IMG/VR virus record: IMGVR_UViG_3300025909_000016
Coordinates: 1-21,676 of that record
Direction: 5' to 3' (one strand)
DNA from: a virus
Length of the DNA stretch: 21,676 bases
The number at the start of each line of letters is the position of its first letter. The first letter of the stretch is position 1. The position numbers were made by a program, and so were the translations under genes. Under the pieces are notes generated by a model. The model had not been told where the DNA came from, did not search any database, and saw only the letters and a program-made list of their open reading frames with translations. Below, piece by piece: positions 8,801 to 15,181 of this stretch.

Positions 8801-9352
8801 GAAGTCTCCGAGCGCAACCTGAACAGCCGCGGCGAGACCGAGTTCAATCGCAACGCGTTCCGCTCGACGGCAGACAAGTACGCGCCTTTTATGGCGAACG
8901 AAGATGCGAAGCAGTTCGCGAACGTCTCGGACGATCTGCTGCGGCAGACGACGAGCTACGCGAAGACAGGCAAGATTGCCGGCAGCGACACGGCGCAGAA
9001 CCAAAACGCCGTGCGCCGATTCGGCTCGAACCTCGGCGCGGCGCTGAAGGATTCCGCCGTGCAAGCCATGATCGCGGGTGGCGTCGGGACCGCATTCGGC
9101 CCGGTCGGCACGATGGGCGGCATGGCAGCAGGCGCAATCACCGGCGCGCTGTCGCGCACGATCACGCAGAAGGTCTCGTCGATCACAACCGAGAACGCCG
9201 CAAAGCTGCTGTCGAACGGTAAACTCTTGGCAGCCGCGCTGCGCAATTACGAGTCTCTCGCCGCTCGACGCGCGTTCATCCAAGGGCTTGCTGCGAAAGT
9301 GGGCTTCGTTGGTGGCGCAACCGCAGCGAATCAGTTTAACCAGAGCCGGTAG
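5858..9352 (+). CDS. Large gp16-like ejection protein with N-terminal lytic transglycosylase domain
   Basis: 1164 residues, nearly twice P22 gp16 (609). Residues about 16-131 resemble a soluble lytic transglycosylase (SLT) domain: AGIPPGLLTSI leading to the likely catalytic E44 in VAGEKSN, then the SAGAQSPYQVTPATR segment, AALGAAYLL and a final aromatic YTNRV region. Residues 140-335 are a disordered Pro/Gln/Ala linker with two short similar helical motifs (201-214 NAGRLSPEDMKAVE; 270-283 NGTLTPDQLAVVK). Residues 341-460 and about 1065-1105 are Gly/Ala-rich hydrophobic segments with glycine-zipper character, suitable for inserting into or crossing the inner membrane. The middle is long, charged and helical. 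Inferred role: murein opening plus membrane channel during genome delivery. The start overlaps the upstream stop by ATGA. Confidence 0.78.
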   Translation: MSQYDATKFPTSYKDPVYAAADEAASAAAGIPPGLLTSIRVAGEKSNANQTSSAGAQSPYQVTPATRDLLIKKYNIDPYSSPEAAALGAAYLLKEGIQRTGSAAGAVTQYIGGTDPSNWGGQTRAYTNRVMSHFTKGGGTDTPDAQPMQPQTLPSAASYGLDPTVAGVNQSSTTQPVNVSLPQPSVAPGAGPNAQIVADYNAGRLSPEDMKAVEQRASKIGIDPSQLQAPSTVGASQANAGAAQTQDPASSNANPSAKTIGPQTLAAMQNGTLTPDQLAVVKKGLADGSLTMPANAPAQQPQQDNSWSPLGGVADSSMPTKPMTPTTAAQNGSTWSDIAEKGVGGVASGLLNIAAAGGRLVGANDFADQAVNARKQVEAQVERDTNHSLAGKVAGVVGEALPYVSAGGASLPTAVAGGAVAGAVPAIAENKSGAEIARDAAVGGAAGAAGLGLGKVAGTAVSSLAENPTIAKAIQKAQGWFGKSPSAATATSAAGNAADAHVAADIAHASGQTPDQLATKLETAPAPQTPGYTPTAAELANDANVTTVQKASTNANPSTFANASADNDAAIANQLAQHGPQANPGAPANPQAVEQAAEAAAQKSDALAAQGAAEVKPLDTTIAQKLQTPQFEAPVKLAQRMARDEGSTVFDDLQKARQADAANTLEQIIGTPEQLEAMKAARGAQAADDFLSASAGIPTDTPGLKSILERPTVKQALASAATDSLDRGEGALVNNGTISGRGLLNVKSSIDDLISKAAQAGESGKVKTLQTLKNDYVNVLDSAIPDYAKARANYAAASGPIDAMQSVQQRLYSAIDPVSKEVDPGKLVSAINSIKAEQMKPGIRPADKVDPTTLDALTDLARHLENKNDLTGLPGEGQEYIRRALASSEKHAGAQAEFHKILDAQSPAYKELHESHAQQVGAIESQKASQTALAQAEEAIQNADSPSGLKALDKLLPNMEAADRAKAIALRQQKARELAMSEVSERNLNSRGETEFNRNAFRSTADKYAPFMANEDAKQFANVSDDLLRQTTSYAKTGKIAGSDTAQNQNAVRRFGSNLGAALKDSAVQAMIAGGVGTAFGPVGTMGGMAAGAITGALSRTITQKVSSITTENAAKLLSNGKLLAAALRNYESLAARRAFIQGLAAKVGFVGGATAANQFNQSR

Positions 9353-9360
9353 GACTGCGA

Positions 9361-9822
9361 ATGGACATCAAGCCAGTTTTCACTGTCGAGCGATTCCAGG
9401 ACGTCTACGACGAACTGCTGCCGCTTCTTCATGAGCACTACGACGAAATCAGCCTGCACAAGAAGAAGGGCTATCCGCTGGTTCCGGCTGTCTCGCTCTA
9501 TCGCGCGATGCAGGATGCAGACCAGCTCGTAATGATGATTGGGCGTCTGCAAGGGAAGATCGTCGCCTACTTCGTCGTGTTCGTCCGTCCCGGCATCCAC
9601 TATCAGACCTGTTTTGAGGCGGTCGGCGACATATTTTTCGTCGAGCAATCACGGCGCGGCGCCGCGATCGGCCTGCAACTCTTCGAAGCGACCGAGCGCG
9701 AGCTGAAGCGCCGGGGCGTGAACCTCTTCATGGCCGGCGAAAAGCTGGCATTCCCGGCAACGGCTCTGTTCAAGCGCCGCGGCTTCGAACCCATTGAACG
9801 GAAATTTGCCAAATGGCTGTGA
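9361..9822 (+). CDS. GNAT-family acetyltransferase-like protein in virion operon
   Basis: 153 residues with a GNAT fold pattern. The acetyl-CoA-binding motif A is visible as SRRGAAIGLQLFEATE (97-112), matching the R/Q-x-x-G-x-G/A loop and following helix. The last part, ATALFKRRGFEPIERKFAKWL, is the usual GNAT C-terminal helix and 'GF' strand. The N-terminal 35 residues replace the typical first GNAT strand-helix, so the substrate is unclear. SD AGGA (9351-9354) lies six bases before the ATG, and the 3' end overlaps the portal start by ten bases. Related GNAT-like genes sit in virion operons of other podophages, including T7 gp13, which is needed for virion maturation. The gene may therefore be an assembly factor or modify a phage or host protein. 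No catalytic base is assigned. Confidence 0.78.
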   Translation: MDIKPVFTVERFQDVYDELLPLLHEHYDEISLHKKKGYPLVPAVSLYRAMQDADQLVMMIGRLQGKIVAYFVVFVRPGIHYQTCFEAVGDIFFVEQSRRGAAIGLQLFEATERELKRRGVNLFMAGEKLAFPATALFKRRGFEPIERKFAKWL

Positions 9823-12116
9823 CCAAACAAGAACGACTCGACAAGGTCTGGGAGCGCGCGACCAATCGGTTCGATCGCTGCTACGCGACGCAACAGCAGA
9901 TTCGCCTAGCCTCGCTCGAAGACCGGCGCTTCGCCTTTGTAGACGGCGCCCAATGGGAAGGCGGCCTCGGTCAGCAGTTCGAGAACCGGCCGCGCTTCGT
10001 CGTCAACAAGGTTCAGAAAGCCGTCCGGCGCATCGTGTCGGAATACCGCGCGAATGCGATGACGGTCAATTTCCGCGCCAGCGACGACGACAGCCGCGCC
10101 GATGACCTCGACGCGCTGCGCATCGTCTATCGTGCCGACGAGCAATACAGCGGCGCGCAGGACGTCTACGTGCAGGCATTCGAGGAAGCGTGCTCGGGCG
10201 GCGTCGGTGCATGGCGTCTGACGAACGATTACGACCAGCGCGCGGAGACGGAATACGACGACGACGCGCCCCAACGCATCCTGTTCGAACCGATTCCGGA
10301 TGCGGACATTTCCGTCTTCTTCGATCCGGATAGCCGCAAGCTCGACAAGTCGGACGCCAAATGGTGTACGGTGTTGAACCCGATCAGTTGGGACACTTAC
10401 ACGGACGAATACCTGAACGATGCAGTCACGCTGGCGGAACGGCCGTCGAGCTTCAAACAGGTGCGCTCGCTTAAACAGTTCGACTGGTTTACGAACGATG
10501 CCGTCTATATCGGTGAGTACTACGAAGTCGAGCAGAAGACAGAAGACTTCTCCGTGTGGCGCGAGCCGCATTCGGGCGTCGAGCAGAAGGTGTACGCCGG
10601 ACTCGACGCGGAGTCGCGCGAGGATGCCGCCGAGCAGGCTGAACACTGGAAGTCGATCGGCTACGTGAAGGTGCGCAGCGGCAAGCGCAACCGCAAGCGC
10701 GTGCGCAAGTATTTCATGGACGGCTGCGGCGTGATCAAGGATTGTGGCTACATCGCCGGAACCGAAATCCCGATTGTCGTCGTGTACGGCATTCGCCAGA
10801 TCATCGACGGCATCGAGCGGTTCCAAGGCGCGGTACGGCTCGCCAAGGACTCGCAGCGCCTCTACAACATGCAGATCTCGACGCTCGCGGACATCACGGC
10901 ATTCACTCCGCGTGAGAAGCCGATTCTGACGCCGGAACAGATCGCGGGGCACGAACTGACGTGGGCGGGCGATCTCGTCGCGAACAATCCGTATCTGCTG
11001 ATCAACCCGGTAACGGGTGCGGACGGCTCTGCCACCGCAACTGGCCCGGTCGGCTACATCAAGCAGCCGGACGTTCCGCCTGCTCTAGCTGGACTCGTGC
11101 AGATCACCGCGGCCGACATGCTCGATGTTACGGGCGGCGATCTGGCGGCCGGTCAGGTGACGTCCGGAACGTCTGACGCGCTCGTGAGCCGCGTTCAGGC
11201 GCATCAGGACATGCAGGTCTATATCTTCATCGATCAGATGGCGCGAGCGATGGAGCGCTGCGGGAAGATCTACCTGTCGATGGCGTGTGACGTCTACACC
11301 GAAGAAAGTCGCCAGTTCGCGGCGATCGGCGAGGACAACACGACCGAGACGACGCAGATCAACATTCCTTCGCTCAACCAGAAGGGCGAGCCGACGATCA
11401 CGCGCTCATTCACGCCCGGCCTCGATGTGTTCGTCGACGTAGGCCCGGCGTTCAACAGTCGGCGCGACGCCACGGTGAACGCGCTCGCGAAGATCATCCC
11501 GGTGATCGGCGATCCGCAGACGCAGCAGCTCATGATCATGACGCTGGTGAAGAATCTCGACGGCGAGGGCATGGAGGATCTTGCTCAGTTCGCGCGCAAG
11601 CAACTCGTTCAGGCGGGCGTGGTCAAGCCGACGCAGGAAGAAGAAGAGGAAATGCAGCAGGCGCAGGAAGAAGCCGCGAACCAGCCGCCCGACGCCGCAA
11701 CCCTCGCGCTTATCGCGCAGGCCCGCGAATCGTCGGCGAACGCGACGAAGGCGCAGGCTTCCGCAGTTCAATCGCTCTCTACTGCTGAACTCAATCAGGC
11801 GAAGGCCGCGGAATCCGTTTCGAACACGAACGCCTCGCAGCTCGGGACGATCATGCAGATGCTCGCGCACATTCAGGAGCGCGTCGGCGGGCAAGCGAAC
11901 CAGATCAGCGACAGCCAGCCGAAAAGCCCGGCCGATGCGAAGGCGAACGCGGCCATTGCTGCGAACGTCGCCGCCCCGGCGCCCGGCGTGAATCCGCTGC
12001 ATGGCGCGCAGGTTGTGCCGCAGGACCCGAACGCGCAGCAATTGACCGCGGGGAACGTGGCGGCTCCGGTGCAGGCTCCGGTGCATCAGTCGAATCGGCC
12101 CGCTGTCGGTAAATGA
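9813..12116 (+). CDS. Portal protein, P22 gp1-like
   Basis: 767 residues (P22 gp1: 725). Matches to the P22 portal are spread over the whole length: FVVNKVQKAVRRIVSEYRAN (62-81; P22 FDVVRPVVRKLVSEMRQN), GVGAWRLTNDY (130-140; P22 GVGAWRLVTDY), DKSDAKWCTVLN (P22 DKSDARHCTVIH), the YIGEYYEVEQKTE region, KRVRKYFMDGCGVIKD, then AGTEIPIVVVYG, VRLAKDSQRLYNMQIS and EKPILTPEQIAGHE. The C-terminal 160 residues are Gln/Ala/Glu-rich, as in the helical barrel or tail of this family. It forms the dodecameric ring at the capsid vertex through which DNA is packaged and ejected. It starts inside the GNAT gene and ends in ATGA with terL. Confidence 0.95.
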   Translation: MAVTKQERLDKVWERATNRFDRCYATQQQIRLASLEDRRFAFVDGAQWEGGLGQQFENRPRFVVNKVQKAVRRIVSEYRANAMTVNFRASDDDSRADDLDALRIVYRADEQYSGAQDVYVQAFEEACSGGVGAWRLTNDYDQRAETEYDDDAPQRILFEPIPDADISVFFDPDSRKLDKSDAKWCTVLNPISWDTYTDEYLNDAVTLAERPSSFKQVRSLKQFDWFTNDAVYIGEYYEVEQKTEDFSVWREPHSGVEQKVYAGLDAESREDAAEQAEHWKSIGYVKVRSGKRNRKRVRKYFMDGCGVIKDCGYIAGTEIPIVVVYGIRQIIDGIERFQGAVRLAKDSQRLYNMQISTLADITAFTPREKPILTPEQIAGHELTWAGDLVANNPYLLINPVTGADGSATATGPVGYIKQPDVPPALAGLVQITAADMLDVTGGDLAAGQVTSGTSDALVSRVQAHQDMQVYIFIDQMARAMERCGKIYLSMACDVYTEESRQFAAIGEDNTTETTQINIPSLNQKGEPTITRSFTPGLDVFVDVGPAFNSRRDATVNALAKIIPVIGDPQTQQLMIMTLVKNLDGEGMEDLAQFARKQLVQAGVVKPTQEEEEEMQQAQEEAANQPPDAATLALIAQARESSANATKAQASAVQSLSTAELNQAKAAESVSNTNASQLGTIMQMLAHIQERVGGQANQISDSQPKSPADAKANAAIAANVAAPAPGVNPLHGAQVVPQDPNAQQLTAGNVAAPVQAPVHQSNRPAVGK

Positions 12117-13417
12117 AGATCGAAGAACACTATTTCGAGCCCGGCACGGTCGGGCTCCCCGATTGGGCTGAATGCCTGCTCTCGCAGGGGCCGCGCTACA
12201 CCATCTATCACGGTGGGCGCGGCTCCGCTAAGTCGATGTCGATCGCGACTGCGCTCGTGATTCGCGCAGCACAGGCGCCAATTCGTATTCTGTGCTTTCG
12301 AGAAATTCAGGAGTCGATCGACGAGTCGGTGAAGGCGATCATCGAGCAGCGCATTAAAGATTGCGGGCTGGAAGACTTCTTCACCATCAAGGTGAAGGAA
12401 ATCGTCGGCGCGAATGGCAGCAAGTTCATTTTTCGCGGTCTGAGCGACGAGACATCGACTTCGATCAAGTCGCTGAACGACATCGACATCGCATGGGGGG
12501 AAGAAGCGCAGGCGCTATCGAAAGACTCGCTCGATCTTTTCCTGCCGACGATTCGAAAGGACACATCCGAGATTTGGTTTTCGATGAATCCTGAGATGGA
12601 CACCGACCCGGTGTACACCATGTTCATCAAGAAGAAGCCGCCCGGCGCGCGCGTCGTCGAAGTGAACTGGAACCGGAACCCGTTCTGGAACTCTGCGATG
12701 GAAGCAGAGCGGCAGCGCTTCCTCCTAGACGATCCGGACAACTACGACCACATATGGGAAGGGATTCCGAAGTCTGCGCTGTCTGGCGCGATCTACCGCC
12801 GCGAGATGCACGCTCTATCGACTCAGAATCGCATCCGGCCGCTGTTGCCCGATCCGGTGCTGACGAATCATGCCGTATTCGACTTGGGTATCAACGACTG
12901 TATGTCGATCACGATCTCGCAGGCCGACATGAGCGGGCTTCGCGTCGTCGGCTTCCACGAAGATAGCAATTACGACATCGGCCATTATTGCCAATGGCTC
13001 GACGACAACAACTGGAAGAAGTCGAACACGGTTATCTGGCTGCCGCACGATGGCAATACGCGCTCAGTGCAGACTGGCCTGACGACGAAGAAGACGGTCG
13101 AGAACCTTGGCTGGCAAGTCGAGTCGGTTCCGGACATCGGGGTCGAGCCCGGCATCAAGCTGGCGCGCACTGCGCTCAAGAATGCGTTCTTTTCCGACTC
13201 GGACGAAGTTGACGAACTGCTTGAGCATCTTCGCCGCTACACACGAAACAAGGCAGGTCATCCGAAGCACGACGAGCATTCTCACGCGGCGGATAGTTTC
13301 CGGTACACGTCGGTCGCAATGTCGCACTTCAAGAACGTTGCCGAGCGCAAGAGGCATCAGGCGCACGTCGCGCAGACGGTTCGGGTGATTCCGACCGTTT
13401 CACATTGGAATCGATAA
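12113..13417 (+). CDS. Terminase large subunit (TerL)
   Basis: 434 residues with a complete ATPase-nuclease layout. Walker A is GGRGSAKS (34-41), the Walker B-like strand with catalytic acid is IDIAWGEEA (124-132), and the coupling motif is FSMNP (156-160). The C-terminal RNase H-like nuclease shows the expected acidic residues D257 (VFDLGIND), D313 (LPHDG) and D394 (HAADSFRY). The spacing is that of the Terminase_3/PBSX-type family. The enzyme docks on the portal, pumps DNA into the procapsid and cuts the concatemer. It overlaps portal by ATGA. No small terminase subunit is visible upstream or downstream in the window, whereas in many phages it directly precedes terL. Confidence 0.95.
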   Translation: MKIEEHYFEPGTVGLPDWAECLLSQGPRYTIYHGGRGSAKSMSIATALVIRAAQAPIRILCFREIQESIDESVKAIIEQRIKDCGLEDFFTIKVKEIVGANGSKFIFRGLSDETSTSIKSLNDIDIAWGEEAQALSKDSLDLFLPTIRKDTSEIWFSMNPEMDTDPVYTMFIKKKPPGARVVEVNWNRNPFWNSAMEAERQRFLLDDPDNYDHIWEGIPKSALSGAIYRREMHALSTQNRIRPLLPDPVLTNHAVFDLGINDCMSITISQADMSGLRVVGFHEDSNYDIGHYCQWLDDNNWKKSNTVIWLPHDGNTRSVQTGLTTKKTVENLGWQVESVPDIGVEPGIKLARTALKNAFFSDSDEVDELLEHLRRYTRNKAGHPKHDEHSHAADSFRYTSVAMSHFKNVAERKRHQAHVAQTVRVIPTVSHWNR

Positions 13418-13441
13418 GAAAAAAGCCACCCGAAGGTGGCT
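13416..13441 (-). terminator. Intrinsic terminator of the minus-strand operon
   Basis: Read on the minus strand this is AGCCACC, a TTCG tetraloop, GGTGGCT (stem 13424-13430 with 13435-13441; seven perfect pairs), followed by a T-rich run over 13423-13416. On the plus strand the same hairpin has A's before it and no T-run after it, so it should act only on minus-strand transcripts. The T-run reaches into the terL stop codon (13415-13417), so the two converging units share these bases. Confidence 0.88.
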
Positions 13442-13480
13442 GAACCCTGAGAGGATAACAGGGGAGAGGAGGACTCCAGT

Positions 13481-14080
13481 CTACTTCACTTGCAGATCAA
13501 TAACCATCGAGATTCGGTCTACTGACGACTCATTCCGAACTTCATGGAATAGATCGTTGCGAAACCAGAACAAACGCCCGGTCAGCATCTGCATCGTTTC
13601 ATCCTTCGAGCCATCCTCTTCCGCGCCGCACATGATGACGGCGCCGGGTTGCCCCTGAATTACTAAGTGGAATCTGCGCCAATACCGGCAATGCTCGGGC
13701 GTGTCGGCGTGACGGAAGATCCGGCCGCCCGGACGCACGCGATTGATCATTACCCTGCCGACCCGCGTCGCGCGCGTGAACCGCGCCAAGTCGTACACGA
13801 AATCGTGTGCCTGCGGCAGCGCATCCCACGACGGCCAGAATATCGACTCGTGCTGATCGTAGCCGGGCAGCTTGTTCTGCTTGTACAGCTCTATCTGCTC
13901 GTCGGTGAGGCCCGATGCGATTTCCGGGAATCGCAGCATGATCGTGTCGGTATCGCCGAACGGACCTTGCGGGTACTTGCGGAGATAGGTGTCTGCCTCC
14001 CATCGTGCCGGGTCCATCGACACAGCGAGAGCCAGAGCGCGGACGTCCATGCCGTCTCGGATAACGTTGAAATTCCTCAT
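13481..14080 (-). CDS. 2-oxoglutarate/Fe(II)-dependent oxygenase (Asp/Asn hydroxylase-like)
   Basis: 199 residues. The double-stranded beta-helix iron site is readable: H124-A-D126 (RIFRHADTPEH), the distal H179 (FRNDLFHEVRNES), and R189 in VDRISMVID, placed ten residues after the second His as expected for the 2-oxoglutarate carboxylate. The stretch RVMINRVRPGGRIFRH is typical of the aspartyl/asparaginyl beta-hydroxylase-like family. Such enzymes hydroxylate side chains of proteins, or sometimes small molecules, using O2 and 2-oxoglutarate; the substrate here is unknown. It is the last gene of the minus-strand operon and its start overlaps the preceding gene by ATGA. No signal peptide is seen, so it should act in the cytoplasm. 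Position among structural genes makes a virion protein one possible substrate, but nothing proves it. Confidence 0.82.
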   Translation of the reverse strand: MRNFNVIRDGMDVRALALAVSMDPARWEADTYLRKYPQGPFGDTDTIMLRFPEIASGLTDEQIELYKQNKLPGYDQHESIFWPSWDALPQAHDFVYDLARFTRATRVGRVMINRVRPGGRIFRHADTPEHCRYWRRFHLVIQGQPGAVIMCGAEEDGSKDETMQMLTGRLFWFRNDLFHEVRNESSVDRISMVIDLQVK

Positions 14081-14379
14081 CTATCGTTCTTCCTGTACCC
14101 GTTCTTCGTGTCGCGCGCTTCCATGTAATCCATCAGAGAAGCCGTCACCTGCTCGGAAATCATCTTCGCGAGGCGCTCGCGATCGATCTTGGTTTGGCGC
14201 TGGTAGTACGCCTCCGTAACGGCCTGAGGCCCGGACACCAGAACGAACATTGGATCGCTGCATACATCAACCGGCTTCATCTCCCTGATGACGGCTTCAG
14301 ACAGTCTGATTACGTAGGCGACGCTTTGTTGGCGATAATCGTCGAAATCCAGCGCGATGCGGAGTGTTGCTCCGTTCAT
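14077..14379 (-). CDS. Hypothetical protein (100 aa) of accessory operon
   Basis: Not recognised. A strong Shine-Dalgarno (AGAGGAAG on the minus strand, just upstream of the ATG at 14379-14377) and an ATGA overlap with the oxygenase gene support it. The protein is soluble. The N-terminal 35 residues start MNGATLRIALDFDDYRQQSV and the region 60-100 is charged and probably helical (KIDRERLAKMISEQ, then SLMDYMEARDTKNGYRKNDR). The gap to the membrane-protein gene upstream is only about 12 bases, so co-transcription is likely. It could be a partner of the oxygenase because of the coupling, but that is inference. Confidence 0.68.
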   Translation of the reverse strand: MNGATLRIALDFDDYRQQSVAYVIRLSEAVIREMKPVDVCSDPMFVLVSGPQAVTEAYYQRQTKIDRERLAKMISEQVTASLMDYMEARDTKNGYRKNDR

Positions 14380-14391
14380 TTTCTTCCTCTC

Positions 14392-14670
14392 TCAAAACGG
14401 AATTTTGAAGAACCAGACGACCGCCAGCCATGCCGATAGCGCAGCAGCCCACCAAAGAACGACGCGAAGCACGGACATTCCATTGCGGCGCCAATCCGTG
14501 ATGATCTCGCCCGGCATTCTCGCGACTTCAGCCGCTGCGTCGATCGCAGACTCGCGCGTAACGTACAGGACTCGAAGCGCGGCCGCACAGAGCAAAACGA
14601 CACACGCAACTTTCGGGGGCAGCACGAAGATGCAGAAGGCCGCGAACCAGGCGAAGATGATGATGCTCAT
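14392..14670 (-). CDS. Small membrane protein (92 aa), accessory operon
   Basis: The start is set at 14670 (MSIIIFAW) rather than a longer upstream reading because this ATG overlaps the stop of the preceding gene (ATGA, 14670-14667) and has AGGAAAGG shortly upstream. Hydrophobic segments are at about residues 2-17, 19-37 and 66-88, giving two or three transmembrane helices separated by a polar loop (ESAIDAAAEVARMPGEIITDWRRN). No family is recognised. Small membrane proteins in phage accessory cassettes often alter the host envelope or block superinfection, so that is a reasonable but untested idea. A holin role is less likely given the separate lysis module at 20.6-21.7 kb. Confidence 0.68.
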   Translation of the reverse strand: MSIIIFAWFAAFCIFVLPPKVACVVLLCAAALRVLYVTRESAIDAAAEVARMPGEIITDWRRNGMSVLRVVLWWAAALSAWLAVVWFFKIPF

Positions 14671-15089
14671 GCCGACACCTTTCCTGACCCATCGCACACA
14701 AAGCATTCTTGATCCGTGCCAATGTCAGGATCGCGCACCATTCGGCCTGTTCCGGCGCATGCCCCGCAAGTCTCTTGCTTGTCGCTCGCGGTCAATGCAG
14801 CGAGAAGGTGTCTGAGTTCATACGCATTCAGTGTGACGACCGTGCCGGGGCTGTCCTGCACTGTTGCGATAGCGGTCCCGACGCCGTTCATTTCCCATGC
14901 GTCTAAGAAGTATTTAATGTGTTCGCGAGTCAGGTCCATCGGCTGCACATCGCTCGCTGACTTGTCTGGAGAGACCACGTAGAGCGGCGTTCCTTCATCG
15001 GGCGCTGGTTTGAGCCATCTGACTCCTACATATCCGTCTTCTGTAATTTCAACCTCCCCGACCGGATACGCCTCTTTTTTCTCGTTCAT
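14667..15089 (-). CDS. CxxCxGxG zinc-finger protein (140 aa), first gene of accessory operon
   Basis: The C-terminus has two copies of the DnaJ-type motif, C108-GA-C111-AGTG and C129-FV-C132-DGSG, so a structural zinc site is likely. The N-terminal 100 residues contain a beta-rich start (PVGEVEITEDGYVGVRWLKP) and a helical middle (REHIKYFLDAWEMNG and AYELRHLLAAL). The two-motif finger is found in many small phage proteins of unknown role and may bind unfolded protein or nucleic acid. The start is backed by an AGAGGGGG Shine-Dalgarno immediately upstream. It heads the operon and faces the divergent promoter region shared with the scaffold gene. Confidence 0.72.
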   Translation of the reverse strand: MNEKKEAYPVGEVEITEDGYVGVRWLKPAPDEGTPLYVVSPDKSASDVQPMDLTREHIKYFLDAWEMNGVGTAIATVQDSPGTVVTLNAYELRHLLAALTASDKQETCGACAGTGRMVRDPDIGTDQECFVCDGSGKVSA

Positions 15090-15181
15090 ATTCCCCCTCT
15101 CTTTTCAATTAGTTATAGCCTCTCAATCATAACCACATCCCGTATACTTGTGGGAGTTTCCACCCACTAAAAGGTGAGTCA
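15090..15181. promoter_or_regulatory. Divergent intergenic promoter region
   Basis: This 92-base gap separates the minus-strand operon from the scaffold gene. The plus strand has a -10-like TATACT (15143-15148) but no convincing -35. The minus strand has TATGAT (15131-15126) as a -10-like hexamer, also without a good -35. The two candidates are about 12 bases apart, so polymerase binding to one could hinder the other. A short inverted repeat, GTGGG at 15150-15154 and CCCAC at 15163-15167, lies at the expected plus-strand start point and could be an operator. AAAAGGTGAG (15169-15178) is the scaffold ribosome site. Confidence 0.35.

Noticed and set aside
14671-14706. Longer start for the small membrane protein
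   Set aside because: The internal ATG at 14670 shows the ATGA overlap and a Shine-Dalgarno, matching the style of the operon.
13667-14815. Plus-strand open frames of about 150 codons over the accessory cassette
   Set aside because: The minus-strand genes here have motifs, ribosome sites and coupled starts; the plus-strand frames have none and are shadows.
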